Source: an uncultured Spartobacteria bacterium (lineage in GTDB: Bacteria; Verrucomicrobiota; Verrucomicrobiia; Chthoniobacterales; JAATET01). From it: a stretch of 24,702 bases of DNA. Of the stretch, positions 15,983-22,334 are shown piece by piece. The DNA is taken from contig CALGTD010000201.1 of NCBI GenBank assembly GCA_937901895.1, forward strand, positions 1-24,702, in the 5' to 3' direction. How positions within the stretch are numbered: the first letter of the stretch is position 1; each line of letters starts with the position of its first letter. A program made the translations under genes and the position numbers. The notes beneath the pieces were generated by a model. The model did no database searches and was not told where the DNA came from. It saw only the letters and a program-made list of their open reading frames with translations.

Positions 15983-16627
15983 CTACTCCGTGGATCTGCC
16001 AAGGCCCGGGATCGGAGCGTAGCCGACGAACACGCTACCCGGGCCGCCCTCCGACGGTGCCTTCGGAATCCGGAAATCGAACACGCTCACCCCGGACATT
16101 TTTCGCCCGTCGAAAGTCCGACCGTCGCTGGCTCCGAACATCACGGGCCTGCCGTCTGACTTCAATTCGCCGAGATAGATCATCGTGTGCGTCACCGGGG
16201 GATCGCGGTCGATCTCATAGGTGCCGGTCCAGAACAGCAGATCGCCGGGCCTCAACGCATCCAGCTCGAAGCTGTCCTCGCTCCGACTGACGACCGCCTG
16301 GAAGTCCCCCGTTTTTCGAGCCCACACATACTGGTCGCTGGCAGTGCGCGGCACATCGTCGACGCCCATCTCCTCCAGCACGTGGAAAATCGTCCCCGAG
16401 CAGTCCATTCCTCCACTTTCAGGTTCCGACGAACCGTATTTGTAGCCGAGATTCCGTTTTGTCAGTGCGAGCGCCTTTTCGATCAACGCACGCACCTCCG
16501 GCGGGTTCGCATCGAAATCCTCAAGCTCGCCGGTTTCGATCGATGCCACGACCGGCGGCGGCATTTTCTCCTCCGCAACGGCGCTCGCGACGAGCCATGC
16601 AGCCATTACCAATCCTCCCCATCTCAC
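15983..16627 (-). CDS. Secreted NlpC/P60-type cysteine peptidase
   Basis: 214 residues from GTG 16627. The first 18 residues (MRWGGLVMAAWLVASAVA) make a good signal peptide with an AVA cleavage site. Residues 45-205 are the NlpC/P60 fold: LGYKYGSSEPESGGMDCSG with catalytic Cys76, PRTASDQY, LRPGDLLFWTGT, and THTMIYLGE with catalytic His147. Such enzymes usually cleave D-Glu/diaminopimelate bonds in cell-wall peptides. Start choice: an in-frame ATG at 16606 has an excellent GGAGG 7 bases upstream but would remove the Arg of the signal peptide; either is possible. It lies 34 bases after the rRNA/tRNA methyltransferase gene and may be cotranscribed. An amidase or acyltransferase activity of the same superfamily is the alternative. 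Confidence 0.82.
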   Translation of the reverse strand: MRWGGLVMAAWLVASAVAEEKMPPPVVASIETGELEDFDANPPEVRALIEKALALTKRNLGYKYGSSEPESGGMDCSGTIFHVLEEMGVDDVPRTASDQYVWARKTGDFQAVVSRSEDSFELDALRPGDLLFWTGTYEIDRDPPVTHTMIYLGELKSDGRPVMFGASDGRTFDGRKMSGVSVFDFRIPKAPSEGGPGSVFVGYAPIPGLGRSTE

Positions 16628-16661
16628 GTGGGAGGATCGAATTTCATCGAACGATCGGTCG

Positions 16662-17720
16662 TCAGGCGCGACGGCGCAGCACCGCTACAACCTCAACCTC
16701 CGCCGTCTGCGGGAACATGTCGAATGGTCGCGCGTTCACAAGCTCGTAGCCGGACGACAGCGCCTTCACATCGCGGGAAAGGGTTCCCGGATTGCAGGAA
16801 ACATAGACGATCCGGTCCACCGCTCCGCCCGAAAGCGCATCACACACACGGGCATCCACACCCTGCGACGGCGGATCCAGAATCACCGTCACCCCGCTCC
16901 CGGGTTTCCCCTCCAGCACCGCGAAGAGATGGTCCGCCACGTCGCCCTCGAGATAGGACTCGTTGGCGCCGGCAAGGTCTCGTGCCCGCGCGATGCTGCG
17001 TTCATTCCACTCGATTCCGACAACCCGCTCGAAGCGGCCGGCCAGCCGTCGCGCAAAAAAACCATCTCCGCAATACGCATCGATGAGCAGCGCGCCCCCA
17101 TCGCTACAAATATCCGCAACCTCGTCGAGGAGCAGTGCCGCGACGGCGTCGCTGGTTTGATGAAACCCCATCCGCGTCACGTGTTCGCGCAGCACCCGGG
17201 GGCCCTCGCGATACGGCTCGGCACGCAGCTCGTGAAGTTTCCGGTTCACTTCCGAGGACGCGATGAGGCAGCCTTCGATGTCCACGATTCCACGGCCGTC
17301 CCGCCGGTGAAACCCGATGCGCCCGCCATGGCGGTGCACCGTAATCCGATTTCGATAGTTGTAAGGCTCGGGGGCGGGCACCCCCTCGAGAACCGCAGGA
17401 TCCACGATTCCGCCAAGCCGTCGCAAACTTTCCCGCACCTGCGACGTCTTCAACGCCACCTGCTGCTCGTAGGAAATGTGCTGATAGCTGCACCCGCCGC
17501 AGGTTCCGAAATACGGACACGGCGGCTTCACCCGCGAAGGAGATCCTTCGACGATTCGCTCGAGATCCGCCTCGACGAAGCGCTTCGTTTCGCGAGCGAC
17601 GCGCACCTCGACCCGCTCGCCGGGAATTGCGTCGCGCACGAAACACACGCGCCCATCCGCAAGCCGGCCAACGGCTTTCCCGCCGAAGGCCACATCCCCG
17701 ATCTCGATCACTTCCGACAT
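16662..17720 (-). CDS. TrmA/RlmD-family RNA (uracil-5-)-methyltransferase with Fe-S cluster
   Basis: 352 residues. It transfers a methyl group from SAM to C5 of a uridine in 23S rRNA (RlmC/RlmD type) or tRNA. An N-terminal TRAM domain spans 1-58. The 4Fe-4S ligands are Cys68, Cys74, Cys77 (CPYFGTCGGC) and Cys151. The SAM-binding region includes LLIDAYCGDGFFA at 211-223. The nucleophile is Cys309 in YVSCNPGTLSRD, and GFHQTS carries the conserved Gln. The usual DPPRxG motif reads DPPSQG, so Arg is replaced by Ser. The protein is shorter than E. coli RlmD (about 430). The ATG at 17720 was chosen because the TRAM domain begins there; a TTG further upstream adds an unrelated stretch. Exact target nucleotide cannot be told. 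Confidence 0.86.
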   Translation of the reverse strand: MSEVIEIGDVAFGGKAVGRLADGRVCFVRDAIPGERVEVRVARETKRFVEADLERIVEGSPSRVKPPCPYFGTCGGCSYQHISYEQQVALKTSQVRESLRRLGGIVDPAVLEGVPAPEPYNYRNRITVHRHGGRIGFHRRDGRGIVDIEGCLIASSEVNRKLHELRAEPYREGPRVLREHVTRMGFHQTSDAVAALLLDEVADICSDGGALLIDAYCGDGFFARRLAGRFERVVGIEWNERSIARARDLAGANESYLEGDVADHLFAVLEGKPGSGVTVILDPPSQGVDARVCDALSGGAVDRIVYVSCNPGTLSRDVKALSSGYELVNARPFDMFPQTAEVEVVAVLRRRA

Positions 17721-17806
17721 TCCGTCCAGCCTATCGGCAATCCCCTGCGGCACAAGCCGGGTGAAGATCGCATCACCGATCTCCTCCACACCGCGCACAG
17801 GTCTCA

Positions 17807-17844
17807 AAGAAAAATCCCGCGGTGGTTTACCATCCGCGGGATTT
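17807..17844 (-). terminator. Rho-independent terminator of the hsp20 pair
   Basis: An 11-bp perfect stem, AAATCCCGCGG (17812-17822) against CCGCGGGATTT (17834-17844), has an 11-base loop that itself can pair a few bases. Reading on the minus strand the stem runs into TTTTTCTTT. It lies 22 bases after the Hsp20 stop and separates this unit from the methyltransferase gene downstream. Confidence 0.9.
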
Positions 17845-17865
17845 CAGACAACAGCACCTTCGCAC

Positions 17866-18243
17866 TCAGGCCACGGCAATCCTGCGAGGTTTCGCCGCCT
17901 CGGCCTTCGGCAGACGCACGGTCAGCACGCCCTGCTCAATCGATGCCTCAATTCGCGAGGAATCGATGGTCGGGTCGAGATCGAAGACGCGGCGGTAATC
18001 CGCATCGCTCGATTCGCGATAGACCCGATGCTCATCGGGCTCCTCGCGTTTCCGGCGGCCGACCAACGTCAGCTTGCCGTCCTCAAACGTCACCTCGACG
18101 CTTCCCTTCGGCACACCGGGCATCTCAACCTCCAGCGAATAGCCGTCGGCGTCCTGGTGAATGTTCACCGCAGGCGCAATAAACTCATTGCTCTCGCGGC
18201 GCACGACGGGTGCCTCGTTCGGTCTGGTCACTAGCTGGCTCAT
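17866..18243 (-). CDS. hsp20: Small heat-shock protein Hsp20 (second of pair)
   Basis: 125-residue ATP-independent holdase chaperone of the alpha-crystallin family, cytoplasmic. The alpha-crystallin domain spans about 22-115: APAVNIHQDADGYSLEVEMPGVPKGSVEV, GKLTLVGRRKRE, YRRVFDLDPTIDSSRIEASIEQGVLTVRLPK. The oligomerisation motif IAV (I-x-V) is at the C-terminus in KPRRIAVA. The N-terminal arm is short (about 20 residues), so this is a compact Hsp20. A perfect AAGGAGG Shine-Dalgarno lies 9 bases before the ATG at 18243, but it can be paired into a weak hairpin. It follows the first hsp20 gene by 69 bases with a stable GC hairpin between them, and ends at a strong terminator. The two proteins are diverged and may form mixed oligomers (inference). 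Confidence 0.93.
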   Translation of the reverse strand: MSQLVTRPNEAPVVRRESNEFIAPAVNIHQDADGYSLEVEMPGVPKGSVEVTFEDGKLTLVGRRKREEPDEHRVYRESSDADYRRVFDLDPTIDSSRIEASIEQGVLTVRLPKAEAAKPRRIAVA

Positions 18244-18252
18244 GGAATTTGT

Positions 18253-18268
18253 CCTCCTTCGAAAGTGG
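18253..18268 (-). promoter_or_regulatory. Candidate RNA thermometer hairpin over the second hsp20 Shine-Dalgarno
   Basis: On the minus strand CCACTT can pair with AGGAGG around a TCGA loop, with one A/A mismatch and one G-U wobble. This covers the whole Shine-Dalgarno, 9 bases before the ATG. Short imperfect stems of this kind are the hallmark of heat-melted thermometers in hsp20 leaders. The pairing is weak, so this is a candidate only. Confidence 0.4.
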
Positions 18269-18273
18269 GTTTT

Positions 18274-18302
18274 GCGGCCGGCCGAAGCTTTTCGCCGGCC
18301 GC
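18274..18302 (-). other. GC-rich intercistronic hairpin between the two hsp20 genes
   Basis: A perfect 9-bp all-GC stem, GCGGCCGGC with GCCGGCCGC, extended by three further pairs past a bulged C. It has no downstream T-run on either strand, so it is unlikely to be a full terminator. It may block exonuclease decay or dampen read-through to the second gene. Confidence 0.55.
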
Positions 18303-18312
18303 GGGTTTCGAC

Positions 18313-18768
18313 TCAGTTCACGCTGACTTCGATCTTGCGGGGCTTCGCTTCCTCGGCCTTGGGCAGGATCACGGTCAGCACTCCGTCCTCGTAGGTCGCC
18401 TTCACCTCGTCGGCCTTCACCGCCGCAGGCAGGGTGATCGTCCGGCTGAACCGGCCGAAAAACCGCTCGCTGCGGAAGCTTTCGCCTTCGCCCTCCTTCT
18501 TCTCCGAACGCCGCTCGCCGCTCACGGTGAGGTTGTCGTCGTGCAGCGAGACGTCGAAGTCCTCCTTCTTCATGCCCGCCGCTTCGACTTTCACCGTGAC
18601 CTTGTCGTCGTCCTCGTAAATATCGAGGGCAGGCGCCCAGCCGCGATCAACTGTCGGCGAGAAGGTCCCGGCGAGTTCAAATGCCGAGTCGAGCAGGTCC
18701 CGCAGGGACGACAGGCGGTCGAATGACGACCACGGGGAAAGTTGGGGTTTGTAGCTGATAAGTCTCAT
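18313..18768 (-). CDS. hsp20: Small heat-shock protein Hsp20 (first of pair)
   Basis: 151-residue alpha-crystallin family chaperone that holds unfolding proteins until refolded by DnaK/ClpB. The N-terminal arm MRLISYKPQLSPWSSFDRLSSLRDLLDSAFE (residues 1-31) is the classical aromatic, amphipathic type A arm. The alpha-crystallin domain spans about 45-140, with PALDIYEDDDKVTVKVEAAGMKKEDFDV, GERRSEKKEGE, FGRFSRTITLPAAVKADEVKATYEDGVLTVILPK. The C-terminal I-x-V motif (IEV) lies in KPRKIEVSVN. The ATG at 18768 has a strong AAAGGAGG Shine-Dalgarno with 8-base spacing; the open frame continues upstream but without homology. The preceding 190 bases are AT-rich and probably hold a heat-regulated promoter. 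It heads a two-gene unit. Confidence 0.94.
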   Translation of the reverse strand: MRLISYKPQLSPWSSFDRLSSLRDLLDSAFELAGTFSPTVDRGWAPALDIYEDDDKVTVKVEAAGMKKEDFDVSLHDDNLTVSGERRSEKKEGEGESFRSERFFGRFSRTITLPAAVKADEVKATYEDGVLTVILPKAEEAKPRKIEVSVN

Positions 18769-18776
18769 GGTTGTTT

Positions 18777-18789
18777 CCTCCTTTGGAAG
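18777..18789 (-). promoter_or_regulatory. Candidate RNA thermometer hairpin over the first hsp20 Shine-Dalgarno
   Basis: On the minus strand CTTCC pairs with the Shine-Dalgarno GGAGG across an AAA loop, five pairs including one G-U. The ATG follows after 8 bases. The CTTCC strand is also part of a competing upstream hairpin (18785-18808), so the leader could switch between a closed and an open state. Confidence 0.45.
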
Positions 18790-18808
18790 TTGGTTGCTCT
18801 CAACTTCC
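18785..18808 (-). promoter_or_regulatory. Alternative 8-bp leader hairpin upstream of the first hsp20 gene
   Basis: GGAAGTTG and CAACTTCC are perfect inverted repeats with an 8-base loop. In the mRNA this stem would capture the CTTCC that otherwise masks the Shine-Dalgarno, freeing the ribosome site. It is therefore mutually exclusive with the masking hairpin. Confidence 0.45.
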
Positions 18809-18844
18809 CTATTCAGCTTCACCCGTGCCGGAAATAGCTGTTAC

Positions 18845-18874
18845 TTTATAAGTTGTTTATCGATAGAATTTTAA
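18845..18874 (-). promoter_or_regulatory. Possible sigma-70 type promoter for the hsp20 unit
   Basis: On the minus strand TTAAAA (18874-18869) and TATAAA (18850-18845) are separated by 18 bases, predicting a start near 18838 and a leader of about 70 bases. No CIRCE element and no good sigma-32 type match were seen in this interval. Confidence 0.4.
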
Positions 18875-18931
18875 ACGGAATTACTACAAACCCACACAAA
18901 GAGGTATGAGACATAATGTCGCTACACCATG

Positions 18932-18970
18932 CGAAATTTCGTTTCCCATTTTGAGCCAATTTGCCTCAAA
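18932..18970. promoter_or_regulatory. Two adjacent palindromes in the AT-rich region upstream of hsp20
   Basis: The first is the perfect 10-base palindrome CGAAATTTCG (18932-18941). The second is a 21-base near-perfect palindrome centred on 18960, with arms TTTGAG-C-CAA and TTG-C-CTCAAA (18950-18970) and a single C/C mismatch per arm. Both lie between the GspF-like stop and the candidate hsp20 promoter and look like regulator binding sites; the regulator is unknown. Confidence 0.4.
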
Positions 18971-19015
18971 CACGCACGCACCAGTCCCGGCGTTCCGATG
19001 CGAATTCGGTCACTC

Positions 19016-19993
19016 TCAGAGCAAAGAGCGAATCATCCCGAAATAGTTAAACCACCAGCGAAGGATCTGCACCGCTAGGGCGATTGCGATGCAGGCGTAG
19101 ATGGCTCCGGAGATCCATCGGGCGGAAGCATCGGCGCGCTCCTGGAATTGCTCGGTGTAGCGGCTGGCGAGACGTTCCATTTCGTCGTCGAGCCGGCCGG
19201 AATTCTCTCCGACGGCAAAGGCCCGGTCGATCTCCTCGGGAAACGCCCGCGTTTTCGCGATCGCCTCGCTCAACACGCCGCCGCCGTTGCGGACCTCGTC
19301 GATCGCCCGATCCGCCCCACGGCGAAAACGCGCACTGCCACTCGCGTCAGCGGAACGGTCGATCGAGCCGAGGATGCCCGCACCGGCATGCACGAACATT
19401 CCCATGGTCGCGCAGAACCTCGATCCCACGAGAGCGATCCGCGTCCCCCCGATCGCGGGCAGCGTCTGCAGCATTCCATCAAAATCCGGATTCACCCGGG
19501 CCGCCTTGACCGCCGTGCGGGCCACCAGCCAGACAAGAAAGCCCACCAGATAAAACATTCCGAGGAAGGTCAGCATCTGGACCAGAAACGAACCAACCCC
19601 GGATGAGAAAAGCGCCGGCACGGAAAGCAGGAATGCGCCGACGTGGAGCAGCAGCAATGGATAGATGCAGCGCATGATCGTTCCACGCCGCATCCGGGCA
19701 AGTGTCTCGTAATAACCACGCAAAAATTCGAACGCACGTTCCGGCAGTCCGCCCTTCTCACCGGCGCTGATGATTTCGCGATCCAGCGAATTGAAAACCT
19801 CCGGGACCGCCGCGAAATAGGACACCGCCGTGTCCCCCGTCCCCTCCCTGCACATCCGTTCCGCAACGCGCTGCAGCGGGCCGGAACGCATCTTAGCCTT
19901 GAGCTCGAGCGCATCCGGAATCGACCGCCCGCTTTTTACGTATTCCCGCAGTTCGTGGAAGAATTGCTCTTTCTGCTGGAGGGAGAGTTTCAT
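19016..19993 (-). CDS. GspF/PilC-like type II secretion or type IV pilus inner-membrane platform protein
   Basis: 325 residues carrying two copies of the T2SSF domain, about 8-125 and 200-320. Each has the family's acidic signature: ISAGEKGGLPERAFEFL in the first and FAVGENSGRLDDEMERL in the second. Hydrophobic segments follow the first copy (CIYPLLLLHVGAFLLSV, LTFLGMFYLVGFLVWLVA) and the last lies near the C-terminus (GAIYACIAIALAVQILRWW). In full systems this protein forms the inner-membrane platform for the assembly ATPase. Length is below the usual ~400. No GspE/PilB ATPase, pseudopilin or secretin is in the window, so it is an orphan here or its partners lie elsewhere. The ATG at 19993 overlaps the divergent ribD ATG within the sequence CATG. 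Confidence 0.83.
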   Translation of the reverse strand: MKLSLQQKEQFFHELREYVKSGRSIPDALELKAKMRSGPLQRVAERMCREGTGDTAVSYFAAVPEVFNSLDREIISAGEKGGLPERAFEFLRGYYETLARMRRGTIMRCIYPLLLLHVGAFLLSVPALFSSGVGSFLVQMLTFLGMFYLVGFLVWLVARTAVKAARVNPDFDGMLQTLPAIGGTRIALVGSRFCATMGMFVHAGAGILGSIDRSADASGSARFRRGADRAIDEVRNGGGVLSEAIAKTRAFPEEIDRAFAVGENSGRLDDEMERLASRYTEQFQERADASARWISGAIYACIAIALAVQILRWWFNYFGMIRSLL

Positions 19994-21065
19994 GTCTGGC
20001 TTGGTTGCCAGAATGATAGCACGCGGAACACTCGACGAAAAGTTCATTCGCCGGGCAATTGTCGAAGCGCGAAAAGGCCTCGGCTTCACAAGTCCGAACC
20101 CGGCCGTAGGCGCGGTGATCGTCAAGGGCGGCCGTGTGCTGGCCGTCGGTCATCATCGCGGCGCCGGCAAACCCCACGCCGAGATCGAGGCGATCCGCGC
20201 GTTGAAAAGTCCCGCCCTCGCCCACGGCGCCACGCTCTACGTCACCCTCGAACCCTGCTCGACTCACGGCCGCACGCCGCCATGCACGGACGCAATCTTC
20301 GATCATGGCTTCGCCCGCGTGGTCTACGGGGCAACCGATCCCAATCCCGCTCATGCCGGCCGTGCCGCGAAGCTGCTCCGCGCGGCAGGGATCGAAGTCA
20401 CCTCCGGCGTCCTCGCGCAGGAATGCGCGGCGCTGAACGAAGCCTGGAATCACTGGATCGTCACCAGGCGGCCGTTCGTCATCGCCAAATGCGGCATGTC
20501 GCTCGACGGCCGCATCAGCTCCCATCCGGAATCACGCTGGATCACGAGCGAAGCCTCCCGCGCCGATGCGATGCGCCTTCGCGCGTCGGTGGATGCAATC
20601 CTCGTCGGCGGAGGCACCGTGCGCGCCGACAACCCGAAGCTCACCCTGCGCGATGTGGAGGGCCGCCAGCCGTGGCGTGTCGTCTGGACGCGGTCGGGCA
20701 AACTCCCCACGGACTGCCATTTGCTCACAGACCGGTTTCGCGACCGCACGCTCGTCTTTGAGAAGGAATCACTCGAGGCCACCCTTGCCGCGCTGGGCGC
20801 GATGGATGTGACGTCCGTCCTCATTGAAGGAGGCGGAGCAACGCTGGGCGAAGCCTTCGACAGGCACCTCGTCCATCGCGTCGTCTTCTACGTGGCTCCG
20901 CAGATGCTCGGCGGTCCAATTCCCGCCGTGGGCGGTCGCGGCGCTGGATCGAATGAAGAGGGACTTCGTTTGGAGAATCCGACCTACACCCGCATCGGCG
21001 ATGACCTCCGGATCGAAGGATCCATCGAAACGGGAGGGCGAGGCTCCCGCCGAGCCGTCGCTTAA
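19992..21065 (+). CDS. ribD: Bifunctional riboflavin biosynthesis deaminase/reductase RibD
   Basis: Catalyses steps two and three of riboflavin synthesis: deamination of the pyrimidine formed from GTP, then NADPH-dependent reduction of its ribose. 357 residues from ATG 19992. The deaminase domain (about 13-150) has the zinc ligands His62 (PHAEIEAI, with Glu64) and Cys89/Cys98 (PCSTHGRTPPC), plus GLGFTSPNPAVGAVIV. The reductase domain (about 152-345) has KCGMSLDGRIS, ILVGGGTVRADNPKLT and VLIEGGGATLGEAF. The start has a strong GGAGG 9 bases upstream, located inside the first codons of the divergent GspF-like gene; ATG 20013 is an alternative closer to the typical N-terminus. The last ~10 residues (GGRGSRRAVA) come from a palindromic repeat-like element. 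No other rib genes are adjacent. Confidence 0.93.
   Translation: MSGLVARMIARGTLDEKFIRRAIVEARKGLGFTSPNPAVGAVIVKGGRVLAVGHHRGAGKPHAEIEAIRALKSPALAHGATLYVTLEPCSTHGRTPPCTDAIFDHGFARVVYGATDPNPAHAGRAAKLLRAAGIEVTSGVLAQECAALNEAWNHWIVTRRPFVIAKCGMSLDGRISSHPESRWITSEASRADAMRLRASVDAILVGGGTVRADNPKLTLRDVEGRQPWRVVWTRSGKLPTDCHLLTDRFRDRTLVFEKESLEATLAALGAMDVTSVLIEGGGATLGEAFDRHLVHRVVFYVAPQMLGGPIPAVGGRGAGSNEEGLRLENPTYTRIGDDLRIEGSIETGGRGSRRAVA
21031..21056 (+). repeat. REP-like palindromic element at the 3' end of ribD
   Basis: The stretch can form CGGGAG...CTCCCG (21031-21049) or GGCTC...GAGCC (21042-21056) stems. It reads GGRGSRRA in the RibD frame and EGEAPAEP in another frame, wording I recall as common in Verrucomicrobiota annotations. 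Only one copy occurs in this window, so the repeat nature rests on memory. Confidence 0.45.
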
Positions 21066-21075
21066 ACCCGCGGGC

Positions 21076-21113
21076 ATAAAAGCCGCATCCGGCTTGGGAT
21101 TCGTTGCAATCCC
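21076..21113 (-). terminator. Likely terminator region between convergent ribD and trpB
   Basis: Two short hairpins lie here: GGGATT/AATCCC (21096-21113) and AAGCCG/CGGCTT (21080-21095, CATC or GATG tetraloop). On the minus strand the second runs into TTTTA after the stem, giving a weak intrinsic terminator for trpB. On the plus strand there is no T-run. Confidence 0.5.
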
Positions 21114-21124
21114 GGTCAATCTCT

Positions 21125-22333
21125 CTACTCCGCCTCGACCCCGAGCAAAATTCGCGCGGCCTGGTTCACGTCCTTGTCACCGCGTCCAGAGAGGTTCGCG
21201 ATCACGATGCGATCGCGATCCATCTGCGGCGCGACCTTGATCACATGTGCGATGGCGTGTGACGACTCGAGCGCCGGAATGATTCCTTCGATCTCCGCGA
21301 GGGTGCGGAACGCATTCAACGCCTCGTCGTCCGTGGCGTAATCGTATTCCGCACGTCCGATGTCCTTGAGCCAGCAATGCTCCGGCCCCACCGCCGCGTA
21401 ATCGAGGCCCGCCGACACGGAATGCGTGCCTTCGATCTGGCCGTCCTCGTTCGCCAGCAGCCACGTCCTTGCGCCTTGCAACACGCCAAGACGCCCTCCC
21501 TGAAACCGCGCCGCATGCTCGCCCGGACGAATCCCGCGTCCACCGGCTTCGACGCCGACCATTCGAACGGCTTCGTCATTCAAGAACGCATGGAACAGCC
21601 CGATCGCATTGCTGCCGCCGCCCACGCATGCCACGAGCAGATCCGGCAGCCGCTCCTCGCGTTCGAGAATCTGACGCCGGGCCTCCTCGCCGATCACCCG
21701 GTGAAAATCGCGAACCATCATCGGATACGGATGCGCGCCGTAGGCCGTGCCGAGGATGTAGTGCGTGTCGCGCACGTTCGTCACCCAGTCGCGCATCGCC
21801 TCGTTCACCGCCTCCTTGAGCGTGGCCTGACCCGCGGTCACTGCCACCACCTTTGCGCCGAGGAATCGCATCCGCGCGACGTTGAGCGCCTGCCGCTCCA
21901 TGTCCACCGCGCCCATGTAAATCACGCATTCGCAGCCGAATCGCGCCGCCACCGTCGCGGTAGCGACACCGTGCTGACCCGCGCCCGTCTCGGCAATGAT
22001 CCGCCGTTTGCCCATGCGCTTTGCGAGCAGGATCTGGCCGATCGCGTTGTTGATCTTGTGCGCCCCGGTGTGAAGCAGGTCTTCGCGCTTGAGATAAACC
22101 TTCGCACCGCCAAGTCGCTCGGTCAGCCGCTCGGCGAAATACAGCGGAGTCGGCCGGCCCACGTAGTTCGCCAGAAGGTCATTCAACTCGCGCCGAAACT
22201 CCGGATCCTGCCGGGCCGCGGCATACTCACGCTCGAGTTCCTGCAACGCGGTCATAAGGGTCTCCGGCACAAAGACGCCGCCATACGGGCCGAAGTGCCC
22301 CTTTGCGTCTGGAACCGAGTCGAATCGTGTCAT
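21125..22333 (-). CDS. trpB: Tryptophan synthase beta chain TrpB
   Basis: PLP enzyme that condenses indole with serine to form tryptophan, normally in an alpha2-beta2 complex with TrpA. 402 residues, normal for the TrpB1 type. Visible signatures are FGPYGGVFVPETL at 14-26, YLKREDLLHTGAHKINNAIGQ with the PLP lysine Lys93, AETGAGQHGVATATV (catalytic Glu), the phosphate loop CVGGGSNAIG, and ESSHAIAH near the C-terminus. The ATG at 22333 follows the mutY stop by a single base, so translation is probably coupled to mutY. No trpA, trpF or other tryptophan gene is beside it within the window, which is unusual for trpB. An upstream in-frame extension into mutY is not homologous. Confidence 0.96.
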   Translation of the reverse strand: MTRFDSVPDAKGHFGPYGGVFVPETLMTALQELEREYAAARQDPEFRRELNDLLANYVGRPTPLYFAERLTERLGGAKVYLKREDLLHTGAHKINNAIGQILLAKRMGKRRIIAETGAGQHGVATATVAARFGCECVIYMGAVDMERQALNVARMRFLGAKVVAVTAGQATLKEAVNEAMRDWVTNVRDTHYILGTAYGAHPYPMMVRDFHRVIGEEARRQILEREERLPDLLVACVGGGSNAIGLFHAFLNDEAVRMVGVEAGGRGIRPGEHAARFQGGRLGVLQGARTWLLANEDGQIEGTHSVSAGLDYAAVGPEHCWLKDIGRAEYDYATDDEALNAFRTLAEIEGIIPALESSHAIAHVIKVAPQMDRDRIVIANLSGRGDKDVNQAARILLGVEAE

Positions 22334-22334
22334 G

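Noticed and set aside
16929..18182. Long plus-strand open frame crossing the methyltransferase gene, a terminator and an hsp20 gene
   Set aside because: It runs antisense through two secure genes and a strong intrinsic terminator; the translation is low-complexity and basic.
18823..19015. CIRCE element or sigma-32 promoter for the hsp20 genes
   Set aside because: Neither the CIRCE inverted repeat nor a good CTTGAA/CCCCAT pair could be found by reading both strands.
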